DNA of 64,000 bases from Gloeothece verrucosa PCC 7822 (GTDB taxonomy: Bacteria; Cyanobacteriota; Cyanobacteriia; Cyanobacteriales; Microcystaceae). Positions 44,887 through 55,079 of the stretch are shown piece by piece; position 1 is the first letter of the stretch, and each line of letters begins with the position of its first letter. The translations under genes and the position numbers were made by a program. The stretch is taken from NCBI RefSeq assembly GCF_000147335.1, contig NC_014501.1, positions 1,627,501 through 1,691,500 of the forward strand, written 5' to 3'. The notes under the pieces are model-generated. The model had not been told where the DNA came from and did no database searches. It saw only the letters and a program-made list of their open reading frames with translations.

Positions 44887-47304
44887 TTAGCTTTTAAATC
44901 CTTTTAAAATTCCATAAACTGCCCAAATAGCCATTGCCCTAAGATAATGACTAGCCCGAAAAGTTCCCACTGCCGTTATCGCTTCTGGAGTCCGAAATTG
45001 TAAGCCATTTTCATACACCTGTTTAACAACCGCTTCAGTAATCTTAAATGCTTCTTCTTTCATCCCCATTTGTATCATAAAAGCCGCTAAGCCAAAATTA
45101 ATTCCCGTCCATACTTCTAGGGGATGAGTAGCATCAGGATTTTCTGGCGTTCCATCGGGTTTAACGCCATTAGCCGCCCCATATTTTCCCCCATGAAACT
45201 TTAAAAAACAGGCTTCATAAATCTTTCTTAAAGCAGAGGTGGTGTATTGAGGTTCCACCACATCCGGCAACCCTAACAAACGGGCGTAAAATTGACCACA
45301 AAGTTGATCACTCATCACCACATCCGAACCACTCTCACTATCGAGGCGGTAATATTCCCCATTCCAGAGAGTATCATGATATAAAGACCTCGCCTGTTGT
45401 AACCAATGACGGTAAGTCGTGATGGCTTCCTCGATCGATTCTGCCGCATTTTGCGGTTGTAATTGGGGGTTCATGGGGGGACGTTGCAGCAAGATTTCAC
45501 CCATTTTTATGGCAGCTTCTAAGGCGGCTATCCACAACGCGCCACAATAAGCACTAATTCCCCGTAATTGCCAATCATCAAAAGTTTGATCGGGTGCCCC
45601 GGAATTTTCGGGTATCCCGTCCCCATCTAGGTCAAATGCTTTGAGATAAGCTAAAGTTTCAGTAACCGAATGCCAATGTTCCCATAAATAATCTTGATTA
45701 TTGCCTCCGGTCCACAAAAAAGACCGATACAGCAGTAAAACAAAATCCGACCCTAAATCTTTCCAAAGATTGCAATCTTGATAACTGGTGTAATTGGTTT
45801 TTTCCCAAGGATGTTCATTGGGGGCCCCTAAATCATGGGGAGTTGCCCCTTTAGCTTTACGAATCGCTTTTGCCCCGTTATAACCGATAATTCTCGGGGT
45901 ATCATCGGCTTGAGGAATTGCCCTAGCAAACGCTTCCATTACTGCTTTATCTAAGCGGGGCCATAACATCCCTAACGCAAATGATCCATATAAACGCACA
46001 TCGAGGCTTTCATACCAACGATAATCTATACATTCAAGAACAGCAAACTGTCCTACCGGGTCATCTTCTGTAGCGGCTGTCCATAATGTCCCCCCATCGG
46101 CGAGTAAATATAATTCATTAAATAAAGCCATTTTGAACCAGTCAGGTAAGTCTTGGTCCTTGAGAATAGGAGACTGCCAGTCTATAATCCGATCCCGCCA
46201 GATATCAACGTTTTTTAGGGCTGTCCGCACCACTGACCAGACATTTTGCCCGTTGCGTCCGAAAAAGTCGGTATAGCGGCGATAATAATTAATTCCTTGG
46301 GAAAATTCGGTAATGGGTAAGTCCCAAGCGAGGATAAAAGGAATGAGGCGAGTTTTACCCGGGGGGATAGTAAAACGAATGGCCATGGCGGCGGCAATTT
46401 GTTCACCGGGTGCGGCAGCAGATTCATTTTCATAATCTCCTAGCATCCCATTCATAGCAAAATAATCCCAAATTTCTGATCCATCCCCCATTGGGTTCCA
46501 ACGGGTATTATAAAAAACTTCTACACTGGGGTTAAGGATGCTGGCGATGCACAGTTGTCCTTCGCCTTCTTGGACTTGTGGGTGGGGTTGAATGCGGTTG
46601 AGTAAACAACCCACTCGAAAATTATCGACTATCCACTGATTATAGTTGCCGGTACTATCGCCCCATCGGGGTTGATATTCATAGACGGGACTTCCATCAT
46701 CTCTGACTTTAACTTCGGGGGTTTTGATAGCATTGCTAAACCAGCCTACTGTATTTTGCCACGACATCATGATGCTGAGGGTGATGGGGCGATCGGTAGG
46801 GTTATGAATAGTCCATGCAAAGATAGCTACCGGATAGCTAGTTTCTTGATAGTTTCCTGCCCAAATGGGGGAATATTGCTCACAGATAATTTTTGTTTGA
46901 AAGACTCCCTCGTATTCATACCAACTGCGGGGATAGAGGGCGTGATAGGTTCCTTTTTCAGTAGGATACCAAGACCAACGCGAAAGGGTTCCGTCTTCTG
47001 GGGGTTCAGTGGAAAGGGCATAAGCTTGGGCCTCTCCGCCTTCAGGTTGTTCAAAGATGCTAAATTGACAAGCGGCAAGAGTGCGAAAGATGTGTTCGCC
47101 GCCGTCGAGATGCCAGAGGTTAAAATCTCCTTTTGGGGAACGTCCGATACAGCCGGCACCAAACCCACCAAGGGGCACTCCATGCCAAGGGCCATCGTCT
47201 AAGTTACTGTTGTAGCGAACGGTGTAGGGGTTGTCCCATGCTTTGCCGATGGGACGTTTCCAAGCGAAAGGGGGGATTTCGGGTAGGGTGATCAGGTTCT
47301 TCAT
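44887..47304 (-). CDS. GH116 family beta-glycosidase (GBA2-like)
   Basis: 805 residues. Two parts: an N-terminal beta-sandwich domain (about 1-370) with GVPLGGFGAGCIGRSPKGDF, and a C-terminal (alpha/alpha)6 barrel. The probable nucleophile is E432 in RWYESLDVR and the probable acid/base D572 in GAPDQTFDDW, both at the family positions. GH116 includes mammalian GBA2 (glucosylceramidase) and archaeal beta-glucosidase or xylosidase. Substrate here is unknown; a glucolipid or a wall/storage beta-glucoside is possible. No signal peptide, so cytoplasmic. Confidence 0.9.
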   Translation of the reverse strand: MKNLITLPEIPPFAWKRPIGKAWDNPYTVRYNSNLDDGPWHGVPLGGFGAGCIGRSPKGDFNLWHLDGGEHIFRTLAACQFSIFEQPEGGEAQAYALSTEPPEDGTLSRWSWYPTEKGTYHALYPRSWYEYEGVFQTKIICEQYSPIWAGNYQETSYPVAIFAWTIHNPTDRPITLSIMMSWQNTVGWFSNAIKTPEVKVRDDGSPVYEYQPRWGDSTGNYNQWIVDNFRVGCLLNRIQPHPQVQEGEGQLCIASILNPSVEVFYNTRWNPMGDGSEIWDYFAMNGMLGDYENESAAAPGEQIAAAMAIRFTIPPGKTRLIPFILAWDLPITEFSQGINYYRRYTDFFGRNGQNVWSVVRTALKNVDIWRDRIIDWQSPILKDQDLPDWFKMALFNELYLLADGGTLWTAATEDDPVGQFAVLECIDYRWYESLDVRLYGSFALGMLWPRLDKAVMEAFARAIPQADDTPRIIGYNGAKAIRKAKGATPHDLGAPNEHPWEKTNYTSYQDCNLWKDLGSDFVLLLYRSFLWTGGNNQDYLWEHWHSVTETLAYLKAFDLDGDGIPENSGAPDQTFDDWQLRGISAYCGALWIAALEAAIKMGEILLQRPPMNPQLQPQNAAESIEEAITTYRHWLQQARSLYHDTLWNGEYYRLDSESGSDVVMSDQLCGQFYARLLGLPDVVEPQYTTSALRKIYEACFLKFHGGKYGAANGVKPDGTPENPDATHPLEVWTGINFGLAAFMIQMGMKEEAFKITEAVVKQVYENGLQFRTPEAITAVGTFRASHYLRAMAIWAVYGILKGFKS

Positions 47305-47531
47305 GTGTTTTATTGTAAATTGAGAGTGGCGCTTTGAGAAAATATGACCTCTCCTTTTATTTACCCCACCCGGTCAAGTTTTGGCCGATAGCTGTTCTTT
47401 CAAGCAACGTAGAACTAATTTACAAGGCGGACAAAATTCTTTTATGTTATTAAGAATTATAGCGAAATCCCCTGAAAACCTGGTCCTATAAGATATTACA
47501 GGAAATGGAGTGATTGAAAGGGGAGTGAAAC

Positions 47532-50500
47532 GTGAAAAAAATTTATCAATTTTGCTGGATATTACTCCTCATCCTGAGTCTAGGCGGCTGTAATCTAGTA
47601 CAAATAGGATCGGGCGTTGAACCCCTCCCAGTCGTCGAATCCCTTCCCCTGCCTCAACTCCCGCAGTGGATAGAACAAATTAGCCCCACTGGCGACGCAC
47701 AACCTTTATCTCAAATTCTTATTCGCTTCAAAGAACCCTTAATTCCCGTCGAAAGTCTCGACAGTACACAACAACAATCTTTACTGAATAAATTTGAAAT
47801 CATACCCCCATTAGCCGGTCAATTTCGCTTTTTAACCCCGAGAATGGTAGGGTTTCAAGCAGACGAAGCCATTCCCAAAGCCACGCGAGTAAAAGTCACC
47901 CTAAAAAGCGGCTTAAAAGACTTAAAAAACCATCAACTCGACCAAGATATTGCCTGGACATTTCAGACAGAAGCGATTCAAATCACAAATTTACCGGGCA
48001 ACCCTCCCAATTCAGAAGACCCCCAACCCATTGATATTAAACCCATCTTAGAATTCACCTCCAACGTAGAACTAGACCTAGCTTCGATTAGCGAACATTC
48101 ACAGCTTATCCCAGAAGGAAAACAGCAAGGCATTAACCTAAAAGCCGCCTTAAAACCCGACGATAACACCAACAATAATCCCGAGGAAAAATTTGAGCCT
48201 TCAGGGCGTAACTGGATTTATACCATTACCCCTAACACCACCCTAAAAAAAGCCACCCGTTATCGTTTAGAATTTTCGCCAGGGTTGCGTCCTCTGCATG
48301 GCAATTTAGCGAGTTCTCTCAATTACTCCTCTCAAGTATTTACCTATTCACCCCTAGCCTTAAAAAGCCTGGATTATTACGGCCAACCCGATGCCGGGGG
48401 AACTTCTGGAAGATTTGTTAAAGGCAGTCCTCAATTAAAGTTTAATAATGGATTAGTTGCCCAATCAGCCCTTAATAGTATTACCCTTTCTCCAGCCTCC
48501 AAACAAAAAATAAAACTCTTTGAAGCTTATGATGATGATAATATCATTAACCTCAATCCTTGGGCATTAGAACCACAAACGAATTATAGTATTACCATCA
48601 ACAAAGACCTAAAAGACAAATTTGGGCAAACTTTAGAAAAACCCGTCACCCTAACTTTTAATACTGGGGATGTAGAAGGGGATATATGGGTTCCCAGTGG
48701 ATTAAATATTTTTCCGTCAGGCAATAATCTACAACTAGATATCTCTACCGTTAATTTACCGGAGTCTAACTATCAAGCGGCTTTTCAAGTGGTTAACCCA
48801 ACTGATTTAATCTATACAGAATCCGCTTATCCCAGTGGTTCAGATACGGATTTATTGCCCAGTTCTCAACAGTGGTCAACCTTTCCCGTCAGAGGAACCA
48901 AAAACCAAACTTATGATAATCCTGTCCCCTTAAAAGAAAAACTCGGTGGGTTAACTGGAATGTTAGCTTATGGGGTAAAAGCAAAAACTTATACCTATCA
49001 AGAAAATAATCAAACCTTGTGGCGAGAACCCGAATTTTATGGGTTAGTTCAGTTAACGAATTTAGGCGTATTTGCTCAGTGGTTTCCTGAATCAGGATTA
49101 ATTCGAGTCAATCATCTTTCTGATGGTTCGGCGGTAGAAAATGCCCAGATAGAAATTTATCAGTCTAAGTTAGAGCAAAAAACGAAAATAGGAACTAAAC
49201 CCTGTGCCACTTCTCAAACAGATTTAAACGGAATCGCCATTATTGAAGGAGAAAATTGGCAACAATGTATAAGCCAAAACGGAGCAACAAAACTCTTAGT
49301 CATTGCCCGAGAAGGAGAAGATTGGGCATATACTCGCACCGATGAATACAGTGGGTCTTATGAATATGGAATTAATGCGGGATGGGATGAGGGGAAACCC
49401 ATTTCTAGGGGAGTTATTTTTTCTGATCGGCAGTTATATCAACCCGGAGAAACAGCCTATTTTAGCGGCACAGCTTATTATTTAAAAAATGGCAGTCTTC
49501 AGCAAGATAAAAATACAGCCTATCAAATTACTCTAACTAATCCCGATGGCAAAAAAACAAATTTAGGGACTCAAAAGACTAATAACTTTGGGACATTTTC
49601 TCTAGAATTTACCATCGATAAAAATCTGCCGCTAGGTTATTATTCTCTAGTGGCAAAAAGCAAAGCAGGAGTAGAAATTAATGGAGAATTTCGCCTAGCC
49701 GAATTTAAGCCGCCTACTTTTGGAGTTGACCTCAATTTAGATAAAGAATTTGCCAGTATCGATCAAGTGGTCACCGCTAATACTGATAGTCATTATTTCT
49801 TTGGTTCTCCTGTAGAAAGCGGAAAATTAAACTACTTTGTCACGAGACAGCAAACCAATTTTATTCCGAAAGGTTGGGAAAAATTCACCTTTGGCCGTCA
49901 GTGGTTTTGGCCAGAAGAACCGCCGCAAGTTCCTAATGATGTTTTGCAATCTTCACAAAGCTTAGATAATTCAGGGAAAAATAGTCAACAAATTCCTATC
50001 GCAAAAGACTTACCCTATCCGATGACTTATCGGGTGGAAGCACAAGTGACTGATGTGTCTAATATATCGGTTTCTAATGTAAAAACCTTCACCGCTTTAC
50101 CCGATGAAAAATTAATCGGTTTACAGAATGATTTTGTTGCCAATGCTAATCAAGCTTTCCCGATAAAACTGATTGTCACAAATCCTCAAGGCGAACCGAT
50201 TTCAGGGGAAAAAATCCGGGTAGAACTGCAAGCGATGAAATACAGCAGTATCACTCAATTACAAGAAGGAAGTAGCACTGATCAAAATCAGGTAGAATAC
50301 AAAACTATCACTCAACAAGAAATCGTTTCAGCAAACGAACCTCAAACTATTTCTTTTACCCCTTCAGAGTCCGGTTCCTATCGCCTTCAAGCTAACTTTG
50401 CTAACCAAAAAGACGAGGTAACCGCTACAGACACACAAATTTGGGTAACGGGAGAAACGGCCGTCGACTGGGGTGATAGATATGAGAATAATCGCTTAGA

Positions 50501-53231
50501 AATTGAACTAGATAAACAAAATTATCAGGTGGGAGACATCGCCACTGCTTTAATTCAATCTCCCTATCCAGAAGGGGAATTATACTTTGCCGTTGTGCGT
50601 CATAATATCCTCTATAGTACCTTAGAAAAAATCAAGAGTAGTGCCCCAAAAATTCAATTTAAAATCACGCCAGAAATGCTCCCTAATGCGGCAGTCGAAG
50701 CGGTTTTAGTGCGGCAGGGAAAACCCTTATCTGAAGTCGAATCCGGTCAAGTGTCTAATTTAATCCGCATTGGCTTTGCGCCTTTTAATACTAACTTAGA
50801 TGATAAATATTTACAGGTAAAACTGACTCCTCAAACGACCCAACAACAGCCCGGAAAACAACAAACCCTAGACCTAGAATTGAAAAATGATCAGGGAACT
50901 CCCCTACAAGGACAATTGACATTAATGGTAGTCAATGAAGCCATTTTACAATTAACCGGTTATCGTCCTCCCGACTTAGTAAAAACGGTTTATGCTGATC
51001 AAGACATTACCACTCGTTTATCCGATAATCGTCCTCAAGTAGTGTTAAAATCGCCCGCTTCCCCCTTAGAAAAAGGATGGGGATATGGAGGAGGATTATC
51101 AGCCGCCCTCGGTAGTACAGAAATACGCACAAATTTTCGTCCTCTAGCTTATTACAATGGTTCTGTGTTAACCGATAGAAACGGAAAAGCCAAAGTTAGC
51201 TTTTATTTACCTGATGATTTAACCACTTGGCGAGTGATGGCGGTTGCAACTGATGGAAACTTTCATTTTGGGAATGGTGAAGCGACTTTTATCACCACTA
51301 AACCCCTCGCGACTAACCCCGTTTTACCGCCATTTGCGCGTAATGGTGATCGCTTTTCGGGCGGAGTTGCTGTCACCAATACCACAGGAAAAGGCGGTAA
51401 CTTAACGATTGAAGGGTATGTAAATCAATTTCTCAAATTAACCAATAACTCCCATTTACGCACCGATGCAACGGAAGGAACACAAGCTTATCGTTTCCCG
51501 ATGGAAGCGGTAAAAACGGGAACCGGCAATGTGCAATTTTTAACTCAATTAAATGGTCAACAAAGAGATGCTTTTTCTGTTCCTTTGGAAGTTGAAAAAC
51601 TGGATATTACTGAACAAGTGATTACCTCTGGAACAACGAAAAATGAAATCAGAATTCCCATCAATATTGATCAGAATGTTGTCTCTGATGTTGGGGGATT
51701 AGACATCTCTCTATCGGGTACATTAGTTCCGTCGATTACCGTTTCAGCAGAACAAGTATTTGATCAAGATCAATTTCCCTTTTTAGAAACCTCTGCCAGT
51801 CAATTAAGCATTGCCGCCAACTTAGAACTTCTCAATCAAACCTATAAGCAAAAATTTACTGAACTCAATCTAACTGATGCCGCTAATAAAGCTTTAGAAA
51901 ACCTACAAAAATTACAACTCGCTGATGGAGGATTTGCCACCATTCCCCGAGAAAAAACCGCTAATCCATTATTAACGGCTTATGCGGCCGAAAGTCTTTA
52001 CCAAGCAAAAAAAGCCGGATTTTTTGTCAATCCTCAACTGATTAAACCTCTGAAAACTTATTTACAACAAAGATTAGCTAATCCGAGTCAAGAAAAATTT
52101 TGTGATACCATCGCTTGTAAAAATCAAATTCGATTAGAAGCTTTAATCGCCTTAGCCCAATTAGGAGAAAAACGAAGCGATTTTTTACAGTCTTTGTATG
52201 AACAACGCCAAGAATTAGACCGGGTAGGACAAATTAAATTAGCCCGTTATCTCTCTCAATTTACTGACTGGAAAACCGAAGCCCAAAGCTTAAGCCGCGA
52301 AAGAGAAGAATTTATTTATGAAACGGGACGGACAGCAACCGTTAACTTGCCCCAAAATTGGGATTGGTTTAATTCGAATACCACCGCCCAAGCGCAAACC
52401 TTACGCTTATTTATGGCGCAAAATGCCCAACCTGAAATTATAGATCGTCTCTGGCAGGGATTAGTTGCTATGCAGCGTCAAGGAACTTGGGTTAATAGTT
52501 ATGATACCGCCCAAGCTTTAGCCGCTTTAGTTGAATATAGCCAACAACAACCCCCCTTATCTAATTTTAAAACCACTATTTTACTGGATAATAAAGTTTT
52601 AGCAAATGTTCAATTTAAACAGAATCGTAATGCGAATTATGCGTTAAAAATTCCCATGCAATCTTTGCCCAGAGGGCAGCATAATTTAATGTTGAAAAAC
52701 TCGGGCAACGGAACTCTTCATTATTTAACTGCCTTGCACTATCGTCCACAAGGAGAACAAAATGGACGATTTAATGGACTGCGAGTCAACCGCCTAATTT
52801 TTGCGGCTAATCAACCGAAACTATTAGATAAACAAGGACTCTATCCATCCGAAAAAGCTTTAACCCTTTCTCCAGGAGAAGTCTTTGATATTGGTTTAGA
52901 AATTATTAGCGATCATCCGATAGATCATCTATTAATTATAGACCCTCTTCCCGCAGGATTAGAAGCCATTGATACGAGTTTTCAAACCGCTTCGAGTTAC
53001 TACCAATCTCAACAGAGTAGTTGGGCTATTAATTATCAGCAAATTTATCGGGATAAAATAGCGGCTTATAGCGATCATTTAGAAGCCGGCGTTTATACTT
53101 TACATTATCTCGTTCGTTCTGTTACTCCTGGTAGCTTTGACTGGCCTGGTGCAACCGTTTCCTTACAATATGCTCCCGAAGAATTTGGGCGCTGTACTTC
53201 CTCAAGATTAGAGATTAAATCAACTCAATAA
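47532..53231 (+). CDS. alpha-2-macroglobulin-like lipoprotein
   Basis: 1899 residues. The signal ends in the lipobox LSLGGC with C20, so it is lipid-anchored in the envelope. Many macroglobulin beta domains follow (Ig-like, for example PGETAYFSGTAYYLKNGSL and PDDLTTWRVMAVATDGNF), then a helical TED-like domain (LQLADGGFATIP). Where related proteins carry the thioester CxEQ, this one has QFPFLETSAS (about 1414-1423), with no Cys, so the covalent trapping function is lost, as in YfaS-type proteins. A2M proteins protect the periplasm from proteases. The PBP1C gene occurs 1.9 kb downstream. Confidence 0.9.
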   Translation: MKKIYQFCWILLLILSLGGCNLVQIGSGVEPLPVVESLPLPQLPQWIEQISPTGDAQPLSQILIRFKEPLIPVESLDSTQQQSLLNKFEIIPPLAGQFRFLTPRMVGFQADEAIPKATRVKVTLKSGLKDLKNHQLDQDIAWTFQTEAIQITNLPGNPPNSEDPQPIDIKPILEFTSNVELDLASISEHSQLIPEGKQQGINLKAALKPDDNTNNNPEEKFEPSGRNWIYTITPNTTLKKATRYRLEFSPGLRPLHGNLASSLNYSSQVFTYSPLALKSLDYYGQPDAGGTSGRFVKGSPQLKFNNGLVAQSALNSITLSPASKQKIKLFEAYDDDNIINLNPWALEPQTNYSITINKDLKDKFGQTLEKPVTLTFNTGDVEGDIWVPSGLNIFPSGNNLQLDISTVNLPESNYQAAFQVVNPTDLIYTESAYPSGSDTDLLPSSQQWSTFPVRGTKNQTYDNPVPLKEKLGGLTGMLAYGVKAKTYTYQENNQTLWREPEFYGLVQLTNLGVFAQWFPESGLIRVNHLSDGSAVENAQIEIYQSKLEQKTKIGTKPCATSQTDLNGIAIIEGENWQQCISQNGATKLLVIAREGEDWAYTRTDEYSGSYEYGINAGWDEGKPISRGVIFSDRQLYQPGETAYFSGTAYYLKNGSLQQDKNTAYQITLTNPDGKKTNLGTQKTNNFGTFSLEFTIDKNLPLGYYSLVAKSKAGVEINGEFRLAEFKPPTFGVDLNLDKEFASIDQVVTANTDSHYFFGSPVESGKLNYFVTRQQTNFIPKGWEKFTFGRQWFWPEEPPQVPNDVLQSSQSLDNSGKNSQQIPIAKDLPYPMTYRVEAQVTDVSNISVSNVKTFTALPDEKLIGLQNDFVANANQAFPIKLIVTNPQGEPISGEKIRVELQAMKYSSITQLQEGSSTDQNQVEYKTITQQEIVSANEPQTISFTPSESGSYRLQANFANQKDEVTATDTQIWVTGETAVDWGDRYENNRLEIELDKQNYQVGDIATALIQSPYPEGELYFAVVRHNILYSTLEKIKSSAPKIQFKITPEMLPNAAVEAVLVRQGKPLSEVESGQVSNLIRIGFAPFNTNLDDKYLQVKLTPQTTQQQPGKQQTLDLELKNDQGTPLQGQLTLMVVNEAILQLTGYRPPDLVKTVYADQDITTRLSDNRPQVVLKSPASPLEKGWGYGGGLSAALGSTEIRTNFRPLAYYNGSVLTDRNGKAKVSFYLPDDLTTWRVMAVATDGNFHFGNGEATFITTKPLATNPVLPPFARNGDRFSGGVAVTNTTGKGGNLTIEGYVNQFLKLTNNSHLRTDATEGTQAYRFPMEAVKTGTGNVQFLTQLNGQQRDAFSVPLEVEKLDITEQVITSGTTKNEIRIPINIDQNVVSDVGGLDISLSGTLVPSITVSAEQVFDQDQFPFLETSASQLSIAANLELLNQTYKQKFTELNLTDAANKALENLQKLQLADGGFATIPREKTANPLLTAYAAESLYQAKKAGFFVNPQLIKPLKTYLQQRLANPSQEKFCDTIACKNQIRLEALIALAQLGEKRSDFLQSLYEQRQELDRVGQIKLARYLSQFTDWKTEAQSLSREREEFIYETGRTATVNLPQNWDWFNSNTTAQAQTLRLFMAQNAQPEIIDRLWQGLVAMQRQGTWVNSYDTAQALAALVEYSQQQPPLSNFKTTILLDNKVLANVQFKQNRNANYALKIPMQSLPRGQHNLMLKNSGNGTLHYLTALHYRPQGEQNGRFNGLRVNRLIFAANQPKLLDKQGLYPSEKALTLSPGEVFDIGLEIISDHPIDHLLIIDPLPAGLEAIDTSFQTASSYYQSQQSSWAINYQQIYRDKIAAYSDHLEAGVYTLHYLVRSVTPGSFDWPGATVSLQYAPEEFGRCTSSRLEIKSTQ

Positions 53232-53243
53232 CTTTAAATTATT

Positions 53244-54323
53244 ATGACTTCTAACCCTACCCTTGAAGAAATTAAAACTTTAATTGATCAACTTCCGATT
53301 ACAGAACAAAGCCTCCTTTTAGAAGACCTCAAACAACGAGTAACTTTATCTATAAAACCACCAGCAGAAATAAGCTTTCAAGAGCGGAAAGAAGAAGAAA
53401 ATAAGCTTTTAAAGAAGCAGAAAAAATACTTCTTATTACTGGGAATTAGTATATATGAAGGTCAACAAATTGAAATTATTCTAAAACATTTAAGTAGATT
53501 TACCCCTCGCACTCCTGATGAATTTATTTTTCCTATTCCTAAAGAAGATTTTTTTGCCAGAGAAAAAAGTTTAGAAAAAAAAACTCTAGGGTTTATTTTT
53601 AATAAATTTAAAAACTGGGGAATGACTTTAAATGAAGATGCCCAATTTATGATTGATAAATTTATTGAGGAAAGAAATCAGGTTGTGCATCATATTTTCA
53701 AAGTCCCTGGCTTTCATCTTTATACAGAGGAAGGTATAGATACAGGAATAAAATTTTTAGAACAGTATAGAGAAACTATAGAATGTATTAATGAGCTTTT
53801 CGCTCCTATTTTATACTCTGTCTATATCATGCTTTATCAAAATGTTAAAGTTATAGAAGAGGAAGACTTTGAAAAGATTCAAAAAAAGATAGATTACCTT
53901 TACTCGCTTTTGGATGACTCTTTAAAAAAAGATAATGGTTTATTAAAAATAAGTTATCATGAGATGAACCAAAATTTTGATAAATATCTTGACAATTTAC
54001 TACTAGAAAATTTTGAAACACATAAAATAGATAAATCTAATCTACAGCAAGAAAAACAAAAATCATGGCAAAAAACTAAAATAATTGAAGCAGTACGAGA
54101 TGTTTCCAAAGAAATAGCCGATCAAGATGGATGGGTATCTTTGTCGGCTTGTTGTCAAGAGATTAGAAAAAAATACCCTGAAATAAAGCCTGAAAAATAC
54201 GGATTTAATAAATTTCTTGAAATTATAGAAAGCTCAAATCTGTTTGAAATTAAAAAAAATAACCATAAAAATAAGAAAATCTACACAGTTTATTTTCGTT
54301 TTTTAGGAAAAAACATCATCTAA
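53244..54323 (+). CDS. protein with HEPN-like motif and C-terminal LOTUS (OST-HTH)-like domain
   Basis: 359 residues, 12 nt after the A2M stop and visibly more AT-rich than its neighbours. Residues 1-32 form an antitoxin-like helix (IKTLIDQLPITEQSLLLEDL). Residues about 60-215 are all-helical with R144-N-Q-V-V-H149 in EERNQVVHH, the R-x4-H pattern of HEPN ribonucleases. The end (about 285-350) with WVSLSACCQEIRKKYPEI and YGFNKFLEIIESSNLFEI has the pattern of an OST-HTH/LOTUS RNA-binding domain. If correct, this is a predicted RNA-targeting protein, perhaps a toxin or phage-defence effector. Both domain calls are made by eye. Confidence 0.65.
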   Translation: MTSNPTLEEIKTLIDQLPITEQSLLLEDLKQRVTLSIKPPAEISFQERKEEENKLLKKQKKYFLLLGISIYEGQQIEIILKHLSRFTPRTPDEFIFPIPKEDFFAREKSLEKKTLGFIFNKFKNWGMTLNEDAQFMIDKFIEERNQVVHHIFKVPGFHLYTEEGIDTGIKFLEQYRETIECINELFAPILYSVYIMLYQNVKVIEEEDFEKIQKKIDYLYSLLDDSLKKDNGLLKISYHEMNQNFDKYLDNLLLENFETHKIDKSNLQQEKQKSWQKTKIIEAVRDVSKEIADQDGWVSLSACCQEIRKKYPEIKPEKYGFNKFLEIIESSNLFEIKKNNHKNKKIYTVYFRFLGKNII

Positions 54324-54337
54324 TTTTCTTGATAAGC

Positions 54338-54907
54338 TTACTCTTTAAATAACCCTTCAACAGAACAACTAAACTGGGGTAATAGAGGACTGGTTAAAAT
54401 ATCGGTTTTAAACAAGGTTGCGACTAATTTTAAGATAGCCTTTTCCCGACGATAAATTTCTATTTTTTGTAGGTGACGATCAACAATCCAATATTCTTGA
54501 ACCCCCTGAACTGAATAAAGCTTTAATTTCAACTGTCTATCTCGTTTTTCTTGCTTTTCTCCTGGGGATAAAACTTCTACAATCAATTCTGGCGCACCGA
54601 TTAAATGTCCTGCTTCGTCCATAATTTCTGCTAGACGTTCACGGCTTGCCCAAATGAGATCAGGAATAACATTATCATCCTCAGAAAAAATAATTCCCGG
54701 TGCAAAAGCCGTTATTCCTAAATCAGTTTGATTTGACCAAATTTCTAACTGAGTCGCAATTCTCACACAAACTTGTTGATGTCTTAGGTGAGGCGCTCTT
54801 GTCACAAATAACTCTCCATCAATGATTTCATAACGTTTATCATCATCGGGAAATAATTCTAGATCGGCAGTTGTCCAGCGAATGGGCGAGGGTTCGGTTA
54901 TTAGCAT
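54338..54907 (-). CDS. Uma2 family putative endonuclease (DUF820)
   Basis: 189 residues, the normal length. The family signature WTTADLELFPDDDKRYEIIDGE opens it (given here in parts), and the nuclease core VIPDLIWASR ... PELIVEVLSPGEKQEKRD supplies the PD-(D/E)xK-like residues (D, E and E-x-L-S). YSVQGVQEYWIVD and a final LFKE complete the pattern. Uma2 genes are very numerous in cyanobacteria and often truncated or mobile; activity and target are unknown. Convergent with the HEPN-like gene, 14 nt between the stops. Confidence 0.9.
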   Translation of the reverse strand: MLITEPSPIRWTTADLELFPDDDKRYEIIDGELFVTRAPHLRHQQVCVRIATQLEIWSNQTDLGITAFAPGIIFSEDDNVIPDLIWASRERLAEIMDEAGHLIGAPELIVEVLSPGEKQEKRDRQLKLKLYSVQGVQEYWIVDRHLQKIEIYRREKAILKLVATLFKTDILTSPLLPQFSCSVEGLFKE

Positions 54908-55079
54908 CAGTTTTACCTCCCTAGTGTTTTTATCTTATCTTAAATCTGTCCATGCCGGCAAAGGACATCTATCCTAAAGGTTCATCCGGGTGTTTCTCTT
55001 TCGATTTTAGAGATTATTGACTTAATTAGAGAAGAAATTTGTTAATCTGTAAGTTAACTACCCAGAATTAAAGCATCCT

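Noticed and set aside
46672..47202. 176-residue open frame on the plus strand
   Set aside because: Antisense to the GH116 gene, with no protein-like pattern; a shadow of codon bias.
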